Shown: positions 52,664-60,262 of the stretch, piece by piece
Numbering within the stretch: position 1 is the first letter of the stretch
How the letters are laid out: each line of letters begins with the position of its first letter
From: Paenibacillus sp. Root444D2
Lineage (GTDB): Bacteria; Bacillota; Bacilli; Paenibacillales; NBRC-103111
Assembly (NCBI RefSeq): GCF_001426375.1
Contig: NZ_LMEO01000023.1
Coordinates: forward strand, 366,719-430,520
Direction: 5' to 3'
DNA: 63,802 nucleotides
Program-made: the position numbers and the translations under genes
Notes under the pieces: generated by a model
The model's database searches: none
The model's input: only the letters and a program-made list of their open reading frames with translations
Told to the model about the DNA's origin: nothing

Positions 52664-54746
52664 CCAATTAAAAGTATATGATGAATGCTCCTTATATGGA
52701 AAAAAGTTCAAAGTTATTACTATAGATGCACCGAACGTGTGGTTAAAAAGACCCGATGGGGAAGATTTAAAGATAACTTACAGTGCATTAATTAATCACC
52801 CAACATTTATTCCAGATATAAAAATGAAACAACTTCGGAAAGAAAGTCGAGAATATGAAAATGCACTCGCTAAATTAGATGAGAAGAAACGAGATGAAGT
52901 AAGCAAAAGGTTTGAAATTATCCAACCACTTATACTATTGGATAAAATCAAAAATAATAATAAGCAATCCATCTCTCAATTTAACGATAAGTTCAATGAT
53001 CTATTATTTGAAAATGAACATGTTATCGACTTAAAGCAAGAGGACTTATTAGAAAGAATTAAAAAAAAGCACGGTGGTTCAAGGGCAACTATTATGAGGT
53101 ATTTGAAAAATTTTAGAGATGCAGCGGCAGATTCTCATAATCATGATGGAATGGAAGGACTCATCTCAAATAAAGGTAGGGGCTATACAGGGAGGAAAGA
53201 CAATAAATTGGTGATGATATGCCATCCCGATAACCCAGAGATAATACTTGATACCATATCTGTTAGGCAATCTGAGAAACAGATTGAAATTTTGAAAGAA
53301 ACGATAGAAAATGATTATCTTACAAAGTATAGGGTTTCTAAAGCTTATATTCATGGGCTTATAGAGCGTAGGTGTGCAAAAAAAAATGAGCAAGAAATAA
53401 AGTATAGTACTGTCTCAGACATTATTGATAGAATCGATGAAAAAGCAAAAGAACGATTACGAAACATGAAGAAAGCAAAAGCCATTTATGATGAAGTTGC
53501 CCGTGGATATGCAGATCGGGATGCGGACTTCAGATTAGATATTGTTCAAATAGATCATACACAACTAGATATGCAAGTGATTGATGATGCAACAGGTTTA
53601 GTTATAGATCGACCGTGGATCACGTTAGGGATTTGTGTTCATTCACGAATGCCGTGGTGCTTCTATCTTTCTCATGAAGGCCCGTCCTCAAATGTAGTAC
53701 GAAAAGCAATACAACACGGTGTATTCGTGAAAAACACCGTTGGAGATTATGGGACAGATTTGGAATGGGAAGCTTTCGGTATACCAAATATTATTTATGT
53801 AGATAATGGCATGGATTTTAAAAGTACGGATATCAAAAGACTTGTAAATGAAACATTAGAGTCAGAGATTATGCATCGTCCAGTGAAAACCCCACACTAT
53901 GGATCGGTTATTGAACGTTTGTTTGGTACAATAAATACAGAGTTGATTCATAATATTTTAGGCACGACTAAAAGTAATATTTTCAAAAAAGGTGATCTCG
54001 AACCAGAAAAAGATGCAGTCCTTACACTAGACCAACTTAGGAAGATATTAATTCATTACTTAACTGATATTTATCAAATTCGCCCTCATAGAGGTTTAGG
54101 CAACAACATTTCCCCGGTTGCCAAATATCGTGAAAGTGTTAATGAAGTGGGGTATCCTGAATGGATTTTTCCTGGAGATGAAGAGAAATACAAAATTGAT
54201 TTCATGTTAACCAAACATAAGCCTTATACACGAGATGGTGTTCGTTGGGATAACAAAATATACAAGTCAAAAGAATGTGAGGATATCATTGGATCAAAAG
54301 AAAAGAAATATACGGTGAAATATGATCTTGATGATATTTCTAAGATATATTTATTACATCCAAAGAAAAACGAATTTATCGTATTGTTCTGCGAAACACC
54401 ACCATATGAGACCATAGCCGGAGTAAATCAATATACATATAAGAAACTCTTACAAGCACTTAAAAAGGACGGGGAAGAAAAGTTAAAGTTGCTGCCAGGT
54501 AAAGCACAAATGCATCGCGCATGGGAGAGAATTGAAGCATTTATCAGAGAAGGTATTAAAAATAAGAAGAGTGTAAGGCAAATAGCTTCAAAAATGACGG
54601 GTATAGAAGTAAGTGTAACTTCAGCGTTTCAAGTAAATCAAACATTACAAAATAAAATAACAAAAAGTACTATGAGTTTAGAAGATGAATTATATTTGGC
54701 TGCTAAAAAAGCAGAAGAAATAAGAAGGAGTAAGGGAAATGAGTAG
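52653..54746 (+). CDS. tnsB: TnsB-like DDE transposase
   Basis: 697 aa. An N-terminal DNA-binding region (about 1-250, with HTH-like segments), a retroviral-integrase-fold core with Asp in IVQIDHTQLD (about 301), Asp in IIYVDNGMDF (about 386) and Glu in YGSVIERLFG (about 423), 36 residues between the last two, and a Mu-like C-terminal beta-barrel region. It binds the transposon ends and joins 3-prime ends to target DNA. TTG 52653 follows AAAAGGGGC. Confidence 0.92.
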   Translation: MSFNQLKVYDECSLYGKKFKVITIDAPNVWLKRPDGEDLKITYSALINHPTFIPDIKMKQLRKESREYENALAKLDEKKRDEVSKRFEIIQPLILLDKIKNNNKQSISQFNDKFNDLLFENEHVIDLKQEDLLERIKKKHGGSRATIMRYLKNFRDAAADSHNHDGMEGLISNKGRGYTGRKDNKLVMICHPDNPEIILDTISVRQSEKQIEILKETIENDYLTKYRVSKAYIHGLIERRCAKKNEQEIKYSTVSDIIDRIDEKAKERLRNMKKAKAIYDEVARGYADRDADFRLDIVQIDHTQLDMQVIDDATGLVIDRPWITLGICVHSRMPWCFYLSHEGPSSNVVRKAIQHGVFVKNTVGDYGTDLEWEAFGIPNIIYVDNGMDFKSTDIKRLVNETLESEIMHRPVKTPHYGSVIERLFGTINTELIHNILGTTKSNIFKKGDLEPEKDAVLTLDQLRKILIHYLTDIYQIRPHRGLGNNISPVAKYRESVNEVGYPEWIFPGDEEKYKIDFMLTKHKPYTRDGVRWDNKIYKSKECEDIIGSKEKKYTVKYDLDDISKIYLLHPKKNEFIVLFCETPPYETIAGVNQYTYKKLLQALKKDGEEKLKLLPGKAQMHRAWERIEAFIREGIKNKKSVRQIASKMTGIEVSVTSAFQVNQTLQNKITKSTMSLEDELYLAAKKAEEIRRSKGNE

Positions 54747-55662
54747 TGAAGAGGTAAAAAGTTTTGCGCGTAGAATAAAAAAATTATTTATTGAACACGG
54801 AGAGGTTGTTAGAATCTGGGATCGCTTGGATTCAATGAGAGTCTACATTGAGGATGATGATTTAGAAGAGGACGATGAAATTGATAAAGATCCTAGACAT
54901 TTGTTTCTCACAGGATTATCAGGTGTAGGAAAATCTCAGATAGGAGAAAGATATAAAAAGCGTAATCCAGGATGTACAGTTATTATTGATGAAGAAGAAA
55001 TTGACATTAAGCCAGTGTTATATATAAAGCTTCCATACCCATTTACACAGCATGCTTTTTTTAGAAAAATACTTCAAGCATTAGGAACGGATAATTTAAG
55101 AAATGATGTACGACTTAATATTATTAAAGATAGAGTGCTGTATCTTTTAAAGAAACAAAAAACAGAAATGATTATATTCGATGAAATGAACTTTATTTTG
55201 AGAACAAAAAATTTCGATAATCAGACAGCAATGGAAATGCTAAAAGATTTAACGAATGAGCACCAAGTCTGTATTGTTTGTATGGGAACTCCGCAGATAG
55301 AAATTCTTCATAAAATGGAGGACGAGTATGTTAGAAGATTTGGAAGAGATCATATAAAGAAGTTCGAAACTTGTGATGTTGAGTTTTGTGAACTTCTCAA
55401 GAAGATAGAAGAAGCAATTCAACCTCCTTCTTATATCGGATTACATGATATGGATACACACTATCCTCAGCTTTTACACCAATATTCTCAAGGTAGAATT
55501 GGCTATTTAACATTGATAATAAAAGAAGCTTATAACATACTTGGGGTTTTCAAAAAAGACTGCACTGATTTAAGCGAAGCTATCTTAACAGCTGATACAT
55601 TAATGCAAGCAAAATTTAACTTGTTTCGGGAAAGTGATCATTTAATTAAACCGGCTAACTAA
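54739..55662 (+). CDS. tnsC: TnsC/TniB-like AAA+ ATPase
   Basis: 307 aa. Walker A GLSGVGKS (residues 59-66), Walker B MIIFDE (144-149), sensor CMGTPQ (about 180). TnsC links target selectors (TniQ/TnsD) to the transposase. At 307 aa it is nearer TniB or compact TnsC proteins than the 555-aa Tn7 TnsC. It overlaps tnsB by 8 nt. No intact tniQ/tnsD or tnsE follows in the window. Confidence 0.88.
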   Translation: MSSEEVKSFARRIKKLFIEHGEVVRIWDRLDSMRVYIEDDDLEEDDEIDKDPRHLFLTGLSGVGKSQIGERYKKRNPGCTVIIDEEEIDIKPVLYIKLPYPFTQHAFFRKILQALGTDNLRNDVRLNIIKDRVLYLLKKQKTEMIIFDEMNFILRTKNFDNQTAMEMLKDLTNEHQVCIVCMGTPQIEILHKMEDEYVRRFGRDHIKKFETCDVEFCELLKKIEEAIQPPSYIGLHDMDTHYPQLLHQYSQGRIGYLTLIIKEAYNILGVFKKDCTDLSEAILTADTLMQAKFNLFRESDHLIKPAN

Positions 55663-55677
55663 TTAATAGTTAAAGTA

Positions 55678-55836
55678 ATGAAGACAATACTTGGACGAGG
55701 GATCATTTGCAAAATGGATTCTAAAAGACTAACTATACGTCTAAAAGAGAAATCAGGAGAATGCCTGACTTCTCTTTTGTTTAAACAGCCATCATTTTCA
55801 TTTTTGGTGAAGATAAAGGTAATAATTTCAGTTTAG
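55678..55836 (+). pseudogene. Possible 5-prime remnant of a tniQ/tnsD gene
   Basis: An open frame of 52 codons right after tnsC (ATG 55678 or 55714). RLTIRLKEKSGECLTSLLF resembles by eye the start of TniQ proteins (R-x-x-P-x-x-G-E-S-L-x-S-x-L), and this is where tniQ usually sits. The frame then runs into an unrelated tail and stops. However, the same bases form a terminator hairpin (55743-55783), so the resemblance may be accidental. Confidence 0.3.
55743..55783 (+). terminator. Probable terminator after tnsC
   Basis: AGAGAAATCAGG and CCTGACTTCTCT pair 11 of 12 (one A-C mismatch) around AGAATG, with AAA/TTT extending the stem, followed by TTTTGTTT. It ends the tnsABC transcript unless it is part of a decayed tniQ. 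Confidence 0.65.
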
Positions 55837-55869
55837 TATCATTAGTTATTTACAACTGAATTAATCAAA

Positions 55870-55910
55870 GAAAACAAATGGCCGCGAATGATTAACGGCC
55901 ATTTGTTTTC
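55870..55910. terminator. Bidirectional terminator of the arsenic operon
   Basis: GAAAACAAATGGCCG and CGGCCATTTGTTTTC form a 15-bp perfect stem. It lies 10 nt after the stop of the minus-strand Cys-rich gene and closes the arsenic operon; it also faces tnsC. Confidence 0.88.
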
Positions 55911-55919
55911 TAAATATAA

Positions 55920-56111
55920 TTAGTAGCAACAGGAACTTGAAGCAGTCTTTGTTGCAACTGAATTCGAATCACAACCACAACCATCCTGTCCAGCTGCCTT
56001 CGCCTTTGCATCTTCTGAACAACACGCGTTAGTCTCGGCTGGAGCAGGTCCTCCACAACAGCTTTCATTTCTAAAATTGCCTTGTTCGTCCTTGTTAATT
56101 TCTTTGCTCAT
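55920..56111 (-). CDS. Small Cys-rich protein of the arsenic operon
   Basis: 63 aa with nine cysteines in paired or spaced groups: ESCCGG, NACC, GCGC and SSSCC near the end. Such vicinal thiols suit binding of As(III) or other soft metals, in the manner of a metallothionein or metallochaperone; this is inference. AGGGAGG precedes the ATG, so it is translated. It is the last gene of the operon and is preceded by its own copy of the element TGCATCC-N15-CGTCT (56154-56180). I know no firm family name. Confidence 0.7.
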   Translation of the reverse strand: MSKEINKDEQGNFRNESCCGGPAPAETNACCSEDAKAKAAGQDGCGCDSNSVATKTASSSCCY

Positions 56112-56153
56112 ATTCTTTTCCTCCCTAATAATTAAAGTGCGTTACGTATCAGT

Positions 56154-56180
56154 AGACGCACAACAATACATAAGGATGCA
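56154..56180 (-). promoter_or_regulatory. Candidate ECF-sigma promoter before the Cys-rich gene
   Basis: On the minus strand: TGCATCC, 15 nt, CGTCT, with GTGCGTCT around the -10. The same element occurs at 56798-56824. CGTC is a common -10 core for ECF sigma factors. Predicted start of transcription is about 35 nt before the ATG at 56111. An inverted repeat GTGCGT-N13-ACGCAC (56137-56161) overlaps the -10. Confidence 0.6.
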
Positions 56181-56198
56181 ATTTGTTTTAGAATCTAA

Positions 56199-56768
56199 TT
56201 AACAACAATCCGATGTGTTGCATTTTGTATTGTTATTACTTCGAGAAGTGTAATCAATGATATTACCTAGCCGGTCAAATTCAAAGTTACAACAATTAAG
56301 CAAGAGCTCTTTTAGCTTCTCCCTGCCACGCTGCACTCTAGATTTTGCTCCAGAAAAAGAAATACCTAGTTGCTCACTTAGTTGTTTTTGAGTGTAATCG
56401 CCTAACTCGGTGAGTTCTAGAGCATGCTTATAATTATCTGAGAGTTGCCCAACCATGGGTCGGATACAAGAGGCTATTTCCTTAATAGCTTCATTTAGGT
56501 CCTCAGTTTCTTCTAAAAGTAATTCGGTTGGCAATTCAACCTTCAGTTGGAATTGCTCTTTTCTGTAATAATCAATGATGCAATTTCTAGTAATTTGATA
56601 TATCCAAGATTGCAGTTTCTGATCATCTTTTAATGTATCTAAGTTAGCGTGTATTTTCATAAAAACATTCTGTAGAATGTCATCAGCATCATGTTCACTT
56701 TTCACCCGTTTAATAATGAAATTCCGCAAAGGACTATAAAATGATCTCCATACTTCCTCGGTGTTCAT
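56199..56768 (-). CDS. SigZ-like ECF sigma factor with Cys-rich tail
   Basis: 189 aa. Region 2 (about residues 8-70: YSPLRNFIIKRVKSEHDADD, then WIYQITRNCIIDYYRK) and region 4 (about 110-160: YTQKQLSEQLGISFSGAKSR, then VQRGREKLKELL) are complete. After region 4 comes NCCNFEFDRLGNIIDY and a terminus CNTSDCC, giving five cysteines. No anti-sigma gene is nearby, so the Cys tail may act as sensor (inference). ATG 56768 has GGAGGGAA upstream; the longer open frame would begin upstream of the predicted promoter's start point. It lies in an arsenic operon, between a phosphatase and the Cys-rich gene. Confidence 0.85.
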   Translation of the reverse strand: MNTEEVWRSFYSPLRNFIIKRVKSEHDADDILQNVFMKIHANLDTLKDDQKLQSWIYQITRNCIIDYYRKEQFQLKVELPTELLLEETEDLNEAIKEIASCIRPMVGQLSDNYKHALELTELGDYTQKQLSEQLGISFSGAKSRVQRGREKLKELLLNCCNFEFDRLGNIIDYTSRSNNNTKCNTSDCC

Positions 56769-56797
56769 ATTCTTCCCTCCAGAAATGTTTAATACAG

Positions 56798-56824
56798 AGA
56801 CGTACGACTTTGCAAATGGATGCA
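56798..56824 (-). promoter_or_regulatory. Candidate autoregulatory ECF-sigma promoter
   Basis: On the minus strand: TGCATCC, 15 nt, CGTCT, with GTACGTCT around the -10, about 30 nt before the sigma gene ATG. It has the same two boxes and spacing as the element before the Cys-rich gene. Two copies with a 12-base identity at fixed spacing, placed before the two last genes, point to one sigma factor reading both. Confidence 0.6.
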
Positions 56825-56907
56825 CTTTTTCGAGAAATTTTTATATCCTTTAAAATAATATAGGCCCTGTAGCAAAAATATTTGCCAGAGGGCCGAATCA
56901 ATTTAGA

Positions 56908-57342
56908 TCATTTGTTAAATAATTTCTCCAATGCCTCACGTTGAGGCTGTTTAATACTAACAACAGGGCGAATGCTTTGCGCCAATTTCTCAGCTTCTTC
57001 GATAGTTTGGCTCTTACCTAAGGCTAACAACGTACCAATGGCCACGGCGCCAGTCCGACCTTTTCCACCACCGCAATGGAACCCAACCTTTTTACCGTCT
57101 TTATAAGCCTCTACAACGTGATTAATGGCTTGTTGGAATAGTTGGTCCTGTGGTCCCTCTGCATTATCTCCAAGGGGGACTTGGAGCCATTCTACGTTAC
57201 CTGCAGGATAGGCACACTCCGTAGCTTCTCCACGTAAATCCACAATTACTTCAACGCCTTCATTTTTAACCATATCCTCGACGTCAGAAGCTCCGCCAAA
57301 ATAAATTTTATCTCCAACTAAAGCTTGATAGTTTTTTTGCAT
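56908..57342 (-). CDS. Dual-specificity/tyrosine-type protein phosphatase
   Basis: 144 aa. The P-loop HCGGGKGRTGAVA (CX5R, about residue 93-105) and the general-acid loop region around residue 55-75 fit the DSP fold. IYFGGASDVEDMVKNEGVEV at the start is typical of small DSPs. AAGGAG selects the ATG at 57342; the longer frame would overlap arsI. A DSP inside an arsenic operon is unusual; it might act on an arsenate ester or a regulatory phosphoprotein, which is speculative. It lies 10 nt after arsI. Confidence 0.85.
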   Translation of the reverse strand: MQKNYQALVGDKIYFGGASDVEDMVKNEGVEVIVDLRGEATECAYPAGNVEWLQVPLGDNAEGPQDQLFQQAINHVVEAYKDGKKVGFHCGGGKGRTGAVAIGTLLALGKSQTIEEAEKLAQSIRPVVSIKQPQREALEKLFNK

Positions 57343-57352
57343 AATGAACTCC

Positions 57353-57829
57353 TTATTTTTTCTTAAAAGATGTGAATTCAATAGTTACAGGTGTGGATGG
57401 CGCGGAAGGTGGAGCGCAACATAAAGACATATCCTGCAAATCTCCTGCAGATTCAAATTCAGAATCTTCTTTTGTGTAGAATATTTCCCATGCGTTTCCA
57501 TCTGGGTCATAAACCCATACTTTATCTTGAACTGCATAACAGCAAGTCGTATTCATTTCATCGATGAGAAGAAGCCCGCTTTGTCTTAAACGCTCACCCA
57601 TAGCCAGAACCTCTTCGGTGTTATCCACTTGAAATCCCAGATGATTGAGGACGCCTTTTTTCTCAAAAGGGCGTACATTTAAAGAGAAGTGAAGGGATGG
57701 ATCGTCTAACTCGAATTTAGCGTAGTTGTCTTTTACTTTAGAAGGTTCCGCACCAAAGAAAGCACGATAAAAATCGAGCGACTTTTGAAGGTCTGTACAG
57801 TTAACCGCAACGTGCATTCTTTTGATCAT
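57353..57829 (-). CDS. arsI: ArsI C-As bond lyase (vicinal oxygen chelate dioxygenase)
   Basis: 158 aa. The Fe(II) ligands His6 (MHVAVNC), His62 (NHLGFQV) and Glu (AWEIFY, about 115) and the substrate-binding vicinal pair in NTTCCYAV (about residues 95-96) are the ArsI hallmarks. It breaks carbon-arsenic bonds of trivalent methyl- or aromatic arsenicals. A further CC lies near the C-terminus (LCCAPP). CadI-type annotation is the usual alternative name. It begins 1 nt after arsC. Confidence 0.92.
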   Translation of the reverse strand: MIKRMHVAVNCTDLQKSLDFYRAFFGAEPSKVKDNYAKFELDDPSLHFSLNVRPFEKKGVLNHLGFQVDNTEEVLAMGERLRQSGLLLIDEMNTTCCYAVQDKVWVYDPDGNAWEIFYTKEDSEFESAGDLQDMSLCCAPPSAPSTPVTIEFTSFKKK

Positions 57830-57830
57830 A

Positions 57831-58253
57831 TTACTTGCCTTCCTTCAAGAATTGCTCAATTCGGCTCTTAATGGAATCACGCACTTCACTGAATTTAGCT
57901 GTAATTTCTTCTTCTGTACCGGTTGCTTTTGCAGGGTCATCAAAGCCCCAATGCCATCTTTCAGCCTTATCGTTACGTACAACTGGGCAGTGTTCGTCGG
58001 CATGACCGCACAAGGTAATAATGTAATCAGCGCGGCCTAAAATCTCAGTGTCAATCACGTCAGATGTATGGTTCGAGATATCGATTCCTGCTTCTTTCAT
58101 TGTTGCAACAGCACGTGGATTCAAACCGTGTGCTTCTAGTCCTGCACTTTTAACTTCATATTTGTCACTACCTAGTACTTTTAAATATCCGTCTGCGATT
58201 TGGCTTCGGCAAGAGTTACCTGTGCATAGAAAATATACTAATTTTTTGTCCAT
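57831..58253 (-). CDS. arsC: Thioredoxin-coupled arsenate reductase ArsC
   Basis: 140 aa, low-molecular-weight phosphatase fold. P-loop CTGNSCRS (Cys10-Cys15) and the redox cysteines in [12 protein letters not shown] (about residues 82 and 89) make the three-Cys relay of the S. aureus pI258/B. subtilis type. It reduces arsenate to arsenite. AAGGAGATG precedes the ATG. Confidence 0.96.
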   Translation of the reverse strand: MDKKLVYFLCTGNSCRSQIADGYLKVLGSDKYEVKSAGLEAHGLNPRAVATMKEAGIDISNHTSDVIDTEILGRADYIITLCGHADEHCPVVRNDKAERWHWGFDDPAKATGTEEEITAKFSEVRDSIKSRIEQFLKEGK

Positions 58254-58267
58254 ATTCGAACATCTCC

Positions 58268-58909
58268 TTATTCCTGTATTGTTTTATAAACTAGTGAAGC
58301 AAAGACAGCTCCAAGAACTGTTGCAACTAGGTATAACCATAAGTGTTGTGTTGCACCTGAAACTATAGCGGGTCCAAGAGAACGTGCTGGGTTCATGGAA
58401 GCTCCGCAAATCGGACCTGCAAACATAGCCATTAGACCAACGGTACCTCCAATAGCAACACCAGCAAATTCTTTAATCGCTTTACCATGTACAGCAGAAC
58501 CCAAAATAACCATCATTAGAACAAAGGTTAAAATGAATTCCAGAATGAAGGATTGCCCTTCCGAAAAGCTGGGAAGAGTTGCCCCCAAATTGGCGACATT
58601 GCCAAAAAGAAGCAACGTTGTAAAACTCGCAAAAAGCGCCCCTGCAAATTGAGTGACAATATAAAAGATGCTGTCTCGCAAAGAGATATCTCCTCTAACC
58701 AAAAAGCCAATAGTGACAGCAGGATTAAAATGAGCGCCTGAAATATGTCCAAACGTATAAATCAGAGCCATAACGACAAGTCCAAAGGTAATTGCGACAC
58801 CAACATGGGAGATGCTTTTCGTGATATCGTCAATAACCATCGCTCCTGGACCAGCAAAAACTAAAAAATAAGTACCAATAAATTCAGCAATCAACTTCTT
58901 TTTTAACAT
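58268..58909 (-). CDS. aqpS: MIP-family channel (AqpS-like aquaglyceroporin)
   Basis: 213 aa, six membrane helices plus two half-helices with the paired motifs HFNPAVT (about residue 60-66) and SMNPARS (about 172-178). It sits between arsR and arsC, where arsB or acr3 is usual. In Sinorhizobium meliloti AqpS has this place and lets arsenite leave down its gradient after ArsC acts. No ArsB or Acr3 is visible here. Confidence 0.9.
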   Translation of the reverse strand: MLKKKLIAEFIGTYFLVFAGPGAMVIDDITKSISHVGVAITFGLVVMALIYTFGHISGAHFNPAVTIGFLVRGDISLRDSIFYIVTQFAGALFASFTTLLLFGNVANLGATLPSFSEGQSFILEFILTFVLMMVILGSAVHGKAIKEFAGVAIGGTVGLMAMFAGPICGASMNPARSLGPAIVSGATQHLWLYLVATVLGAVFASLVYKTIQE

Positions 58910-58921
58910 TCAATTATCCCC

Positions 58922-59245
58922 TTAATCACAGCAGTTTGAATCTTCACAGGTTAGCTTCTCCACTTTATCTTTTTGGGAAGGGAGGTACTTGAATAAGTCA
59001 GTTAGGAAAGGCTTATCCTGGGTAGCAAGTGAATAGTAAACCCACTGACCTTTTTTTGTTTCTTTAACGAGACCACCATCTTTTAGTTTGCGCATATGCT
59101 GGCTAATATTTGGCTGGCTGGTCTGCAATATTTCTACAAATTCGCATACACATAGGTCTCTTTCTTGTAGCAATAGAAGGATAGATAGTCTGCATTTATC
59201 ACCAACTAATTTTAAAGTATCAACCATATTTTCAATTTCAATCAT
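58922..59245 (-). CDS. arsR: ArsR arsenite-responsive repressor
   Basis: 107 aa. The winged helix holds DLCVCEFVEILQTSQPNISQ (about 31-50), where CVC is the classical As(III) site of the alpha-3 helix, and HMRKLKDGGLVKETKKGQWV. The C-terminus CEDSNCC supplies three more cysteines. AGGAGG precedes two adjacent ATGs; the second is better spaced. It lies 11 nt after the first ArsC gene and likely controls the operon promoter at 59711-59753. Confidence 0.95.
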   Translation of the reverse strand: MIEIENMVDTLKLVGDKCRLSILLLLQERDLCVCEFVEILQTSQPNISQHMRKLKDGGLVKETKKGQWVYYSLATQDKPFLTDLFKYLPSQKDKVEKLTCEDSNCCD

Positions 59246-59256
59246 CATTAGCCTCC

Positions 59257-59679
59257 TTACAATGTTACATTCATGCCTTTTAGCAGATCGATAACTTTTT
59301 TCTCAATTTCATCCCTTGTTTTGCGCAGTTCCTCAATGTCTCCATCACAATGTACTAAAGGATCTAGGATATTCCATTGTACATTCGTGATCCCAAAAGG
59401 AACAACAGGACAACGTTCAATTAAATTCTCGCACAATTTAACAATGACATTGGAAGCTAAGAAGGTCTTCATATCAATCTTCTTGGAAACATGATTTGAG
59501 ATATCTATGCCGATTTCTTTCATAACCGTTATAGTCAGGGGATGTATTTCACTCGCTTCTAATCCAGCACTTTCAGCAATGACATTCTCTTTCCCGTAAT
59601 GTTTGGCGAATGCTTCAGCAATTTGACTTCTACAGCGGTTTTGAATGCACAAAAAGTAAATACGTACAGGCTTCTTCAC
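59257..59679 (-). CDS. arsC: Second ArsC-like arsenate reductase
   Basis: 140 aa, same fold as the other ArsC. P-loop CIQNRCRS keeps CX5R, and IVKLCENLIERCP keeps the two redox cysteines. Sequence differs strongly from the gene at 57831, so this is a divergent paralogue and not a recent duplicate. AAGGGG lies 9 nt before GTG 59679; TTG 59688 abuts the RBS. It is the first gene of the operon. Confidence 0.88.
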   Translation of the reverse strand: MKKPVRIYFLCIQNRCRSQIAEAFAKHYGKENVIAESAGLEASEIHPLTITVMKEIGIDISNHVSKKIDMKTFLASNVIVKLCENLIERCPVVPFGITNVQWNILDPLVHCDGDIEELRKTRDEIEKKVIDLLKGMNVTL

Positions 59680-59710
59680 GATACTCAACCCCTTCCATTT
59701 GTTTATTATT

Positions 59711-59753
59711 ATATAATTATTCGATTATATAGATAAAGTTAAGAATTTGTAAA
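59711..59753 (-). promoter_or_regulatory. Arsenic operon promoter and candidate ArsR operator
   Basis: On the minus strand TTTACA (59753-59748), 18-bp spacer, TATAAT (59729-59724). Inverted arms ATATAAT-N6-ATTATAT (59711-59730) overlap the -10 box, the usual location and AT-rich composition of ArsR sites. Confidence 0.65.
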
Positions 59754-59830
59754 GAATATAGAAATCTATGCAAAGAAACGCAGGAAGCCCCAAAAAATGT
59801 TTTATCATTCCATGAAATTCACTTGCATAA

Positions 59831-59875
59831 CGAATACGTGTTCGGTATATAATATTAAATACGAATATATGTTCG
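59831..59875. promoter_or_regulatory. Two LexA/DinR boxes over an SOS promoter
   Basis: CGAATACGTGTTCG (59831-59844) and CGAATATATGTTCG (59862-59875) each match the Bacillus DinR consensus CGAACRNRYGTTYG at all but one position. A promoter TTGCAT-N17-TATATA (or TATAAT 2 nt on) spans 59823-59853. The following module is thus likely induced by DNA damage. Confidence 0.85.
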
Positions 59876-59893
59876 CATATGGTGGTGGAAAAC

Positions 59894-60262
59894 ATGAGTG
59901 TTGATCTAAGAGTTGAGAATGAAGAGGATGTTCAAATTATTAAAGAATTTACGTTGTTACCCATTTTACTCGATATGCTAACAAGAGATATGGAGGAACT
60001 CAAAGTTAATAAGGACAAAATTGTTTATAATCATGTTCTTTATTATTTGAGAGAGGTTGAGACAGCGATTTATCCCCAATTACAAAGTATTAAGAGCAGT
60101 ATGAAAAAGCGTGATATCAAAGTACTAAACACAACCACGAATGCAATTGGGATTAACGTTGAATACAAGGTCCGTGGCTACATTCATCATTTCACAATGC
60201 TTCGCAGCTTGGTCAAGGCCGAACTTATGACCACGCTCATGAATATGAGGAGGGCGTTGTGA
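59894..60262 (+). CDS. Hypothetical protein, first gene of the SOS module
   Basis: 122 aa, mostly helical by sequence, no membrane segment: LLPILLDMLTRDMEELKVNK, then YLREVETAIYPQLQSIKSSM. ATG 59894 follows GGTGGTGG; an ATG at 59879 is close to the second LexA box. Its stop TGA overlaps the polymerase start. Its place before UvrX-YolD suggests an accessory or regulator of translesion synthesis. I do not recognise a function. Confidence 0.75.
   Translation: MSVDLRVENEEDVQIIKEFTLLPILLDMLTRDMEELKVNKDKIVYNHVLYYLREVETAIYPQLQSIKSSMKKRDIKVLNTTTNAIGINVEYKVRGYIHHFTMLRSLVKAELMTTLMNMRRAL

Noticed and set aside
51875..55662. CRISPR-associated transposon
   Set aside because: No cas12k, Cascade genes or CRISPR array lie near tnsABC.
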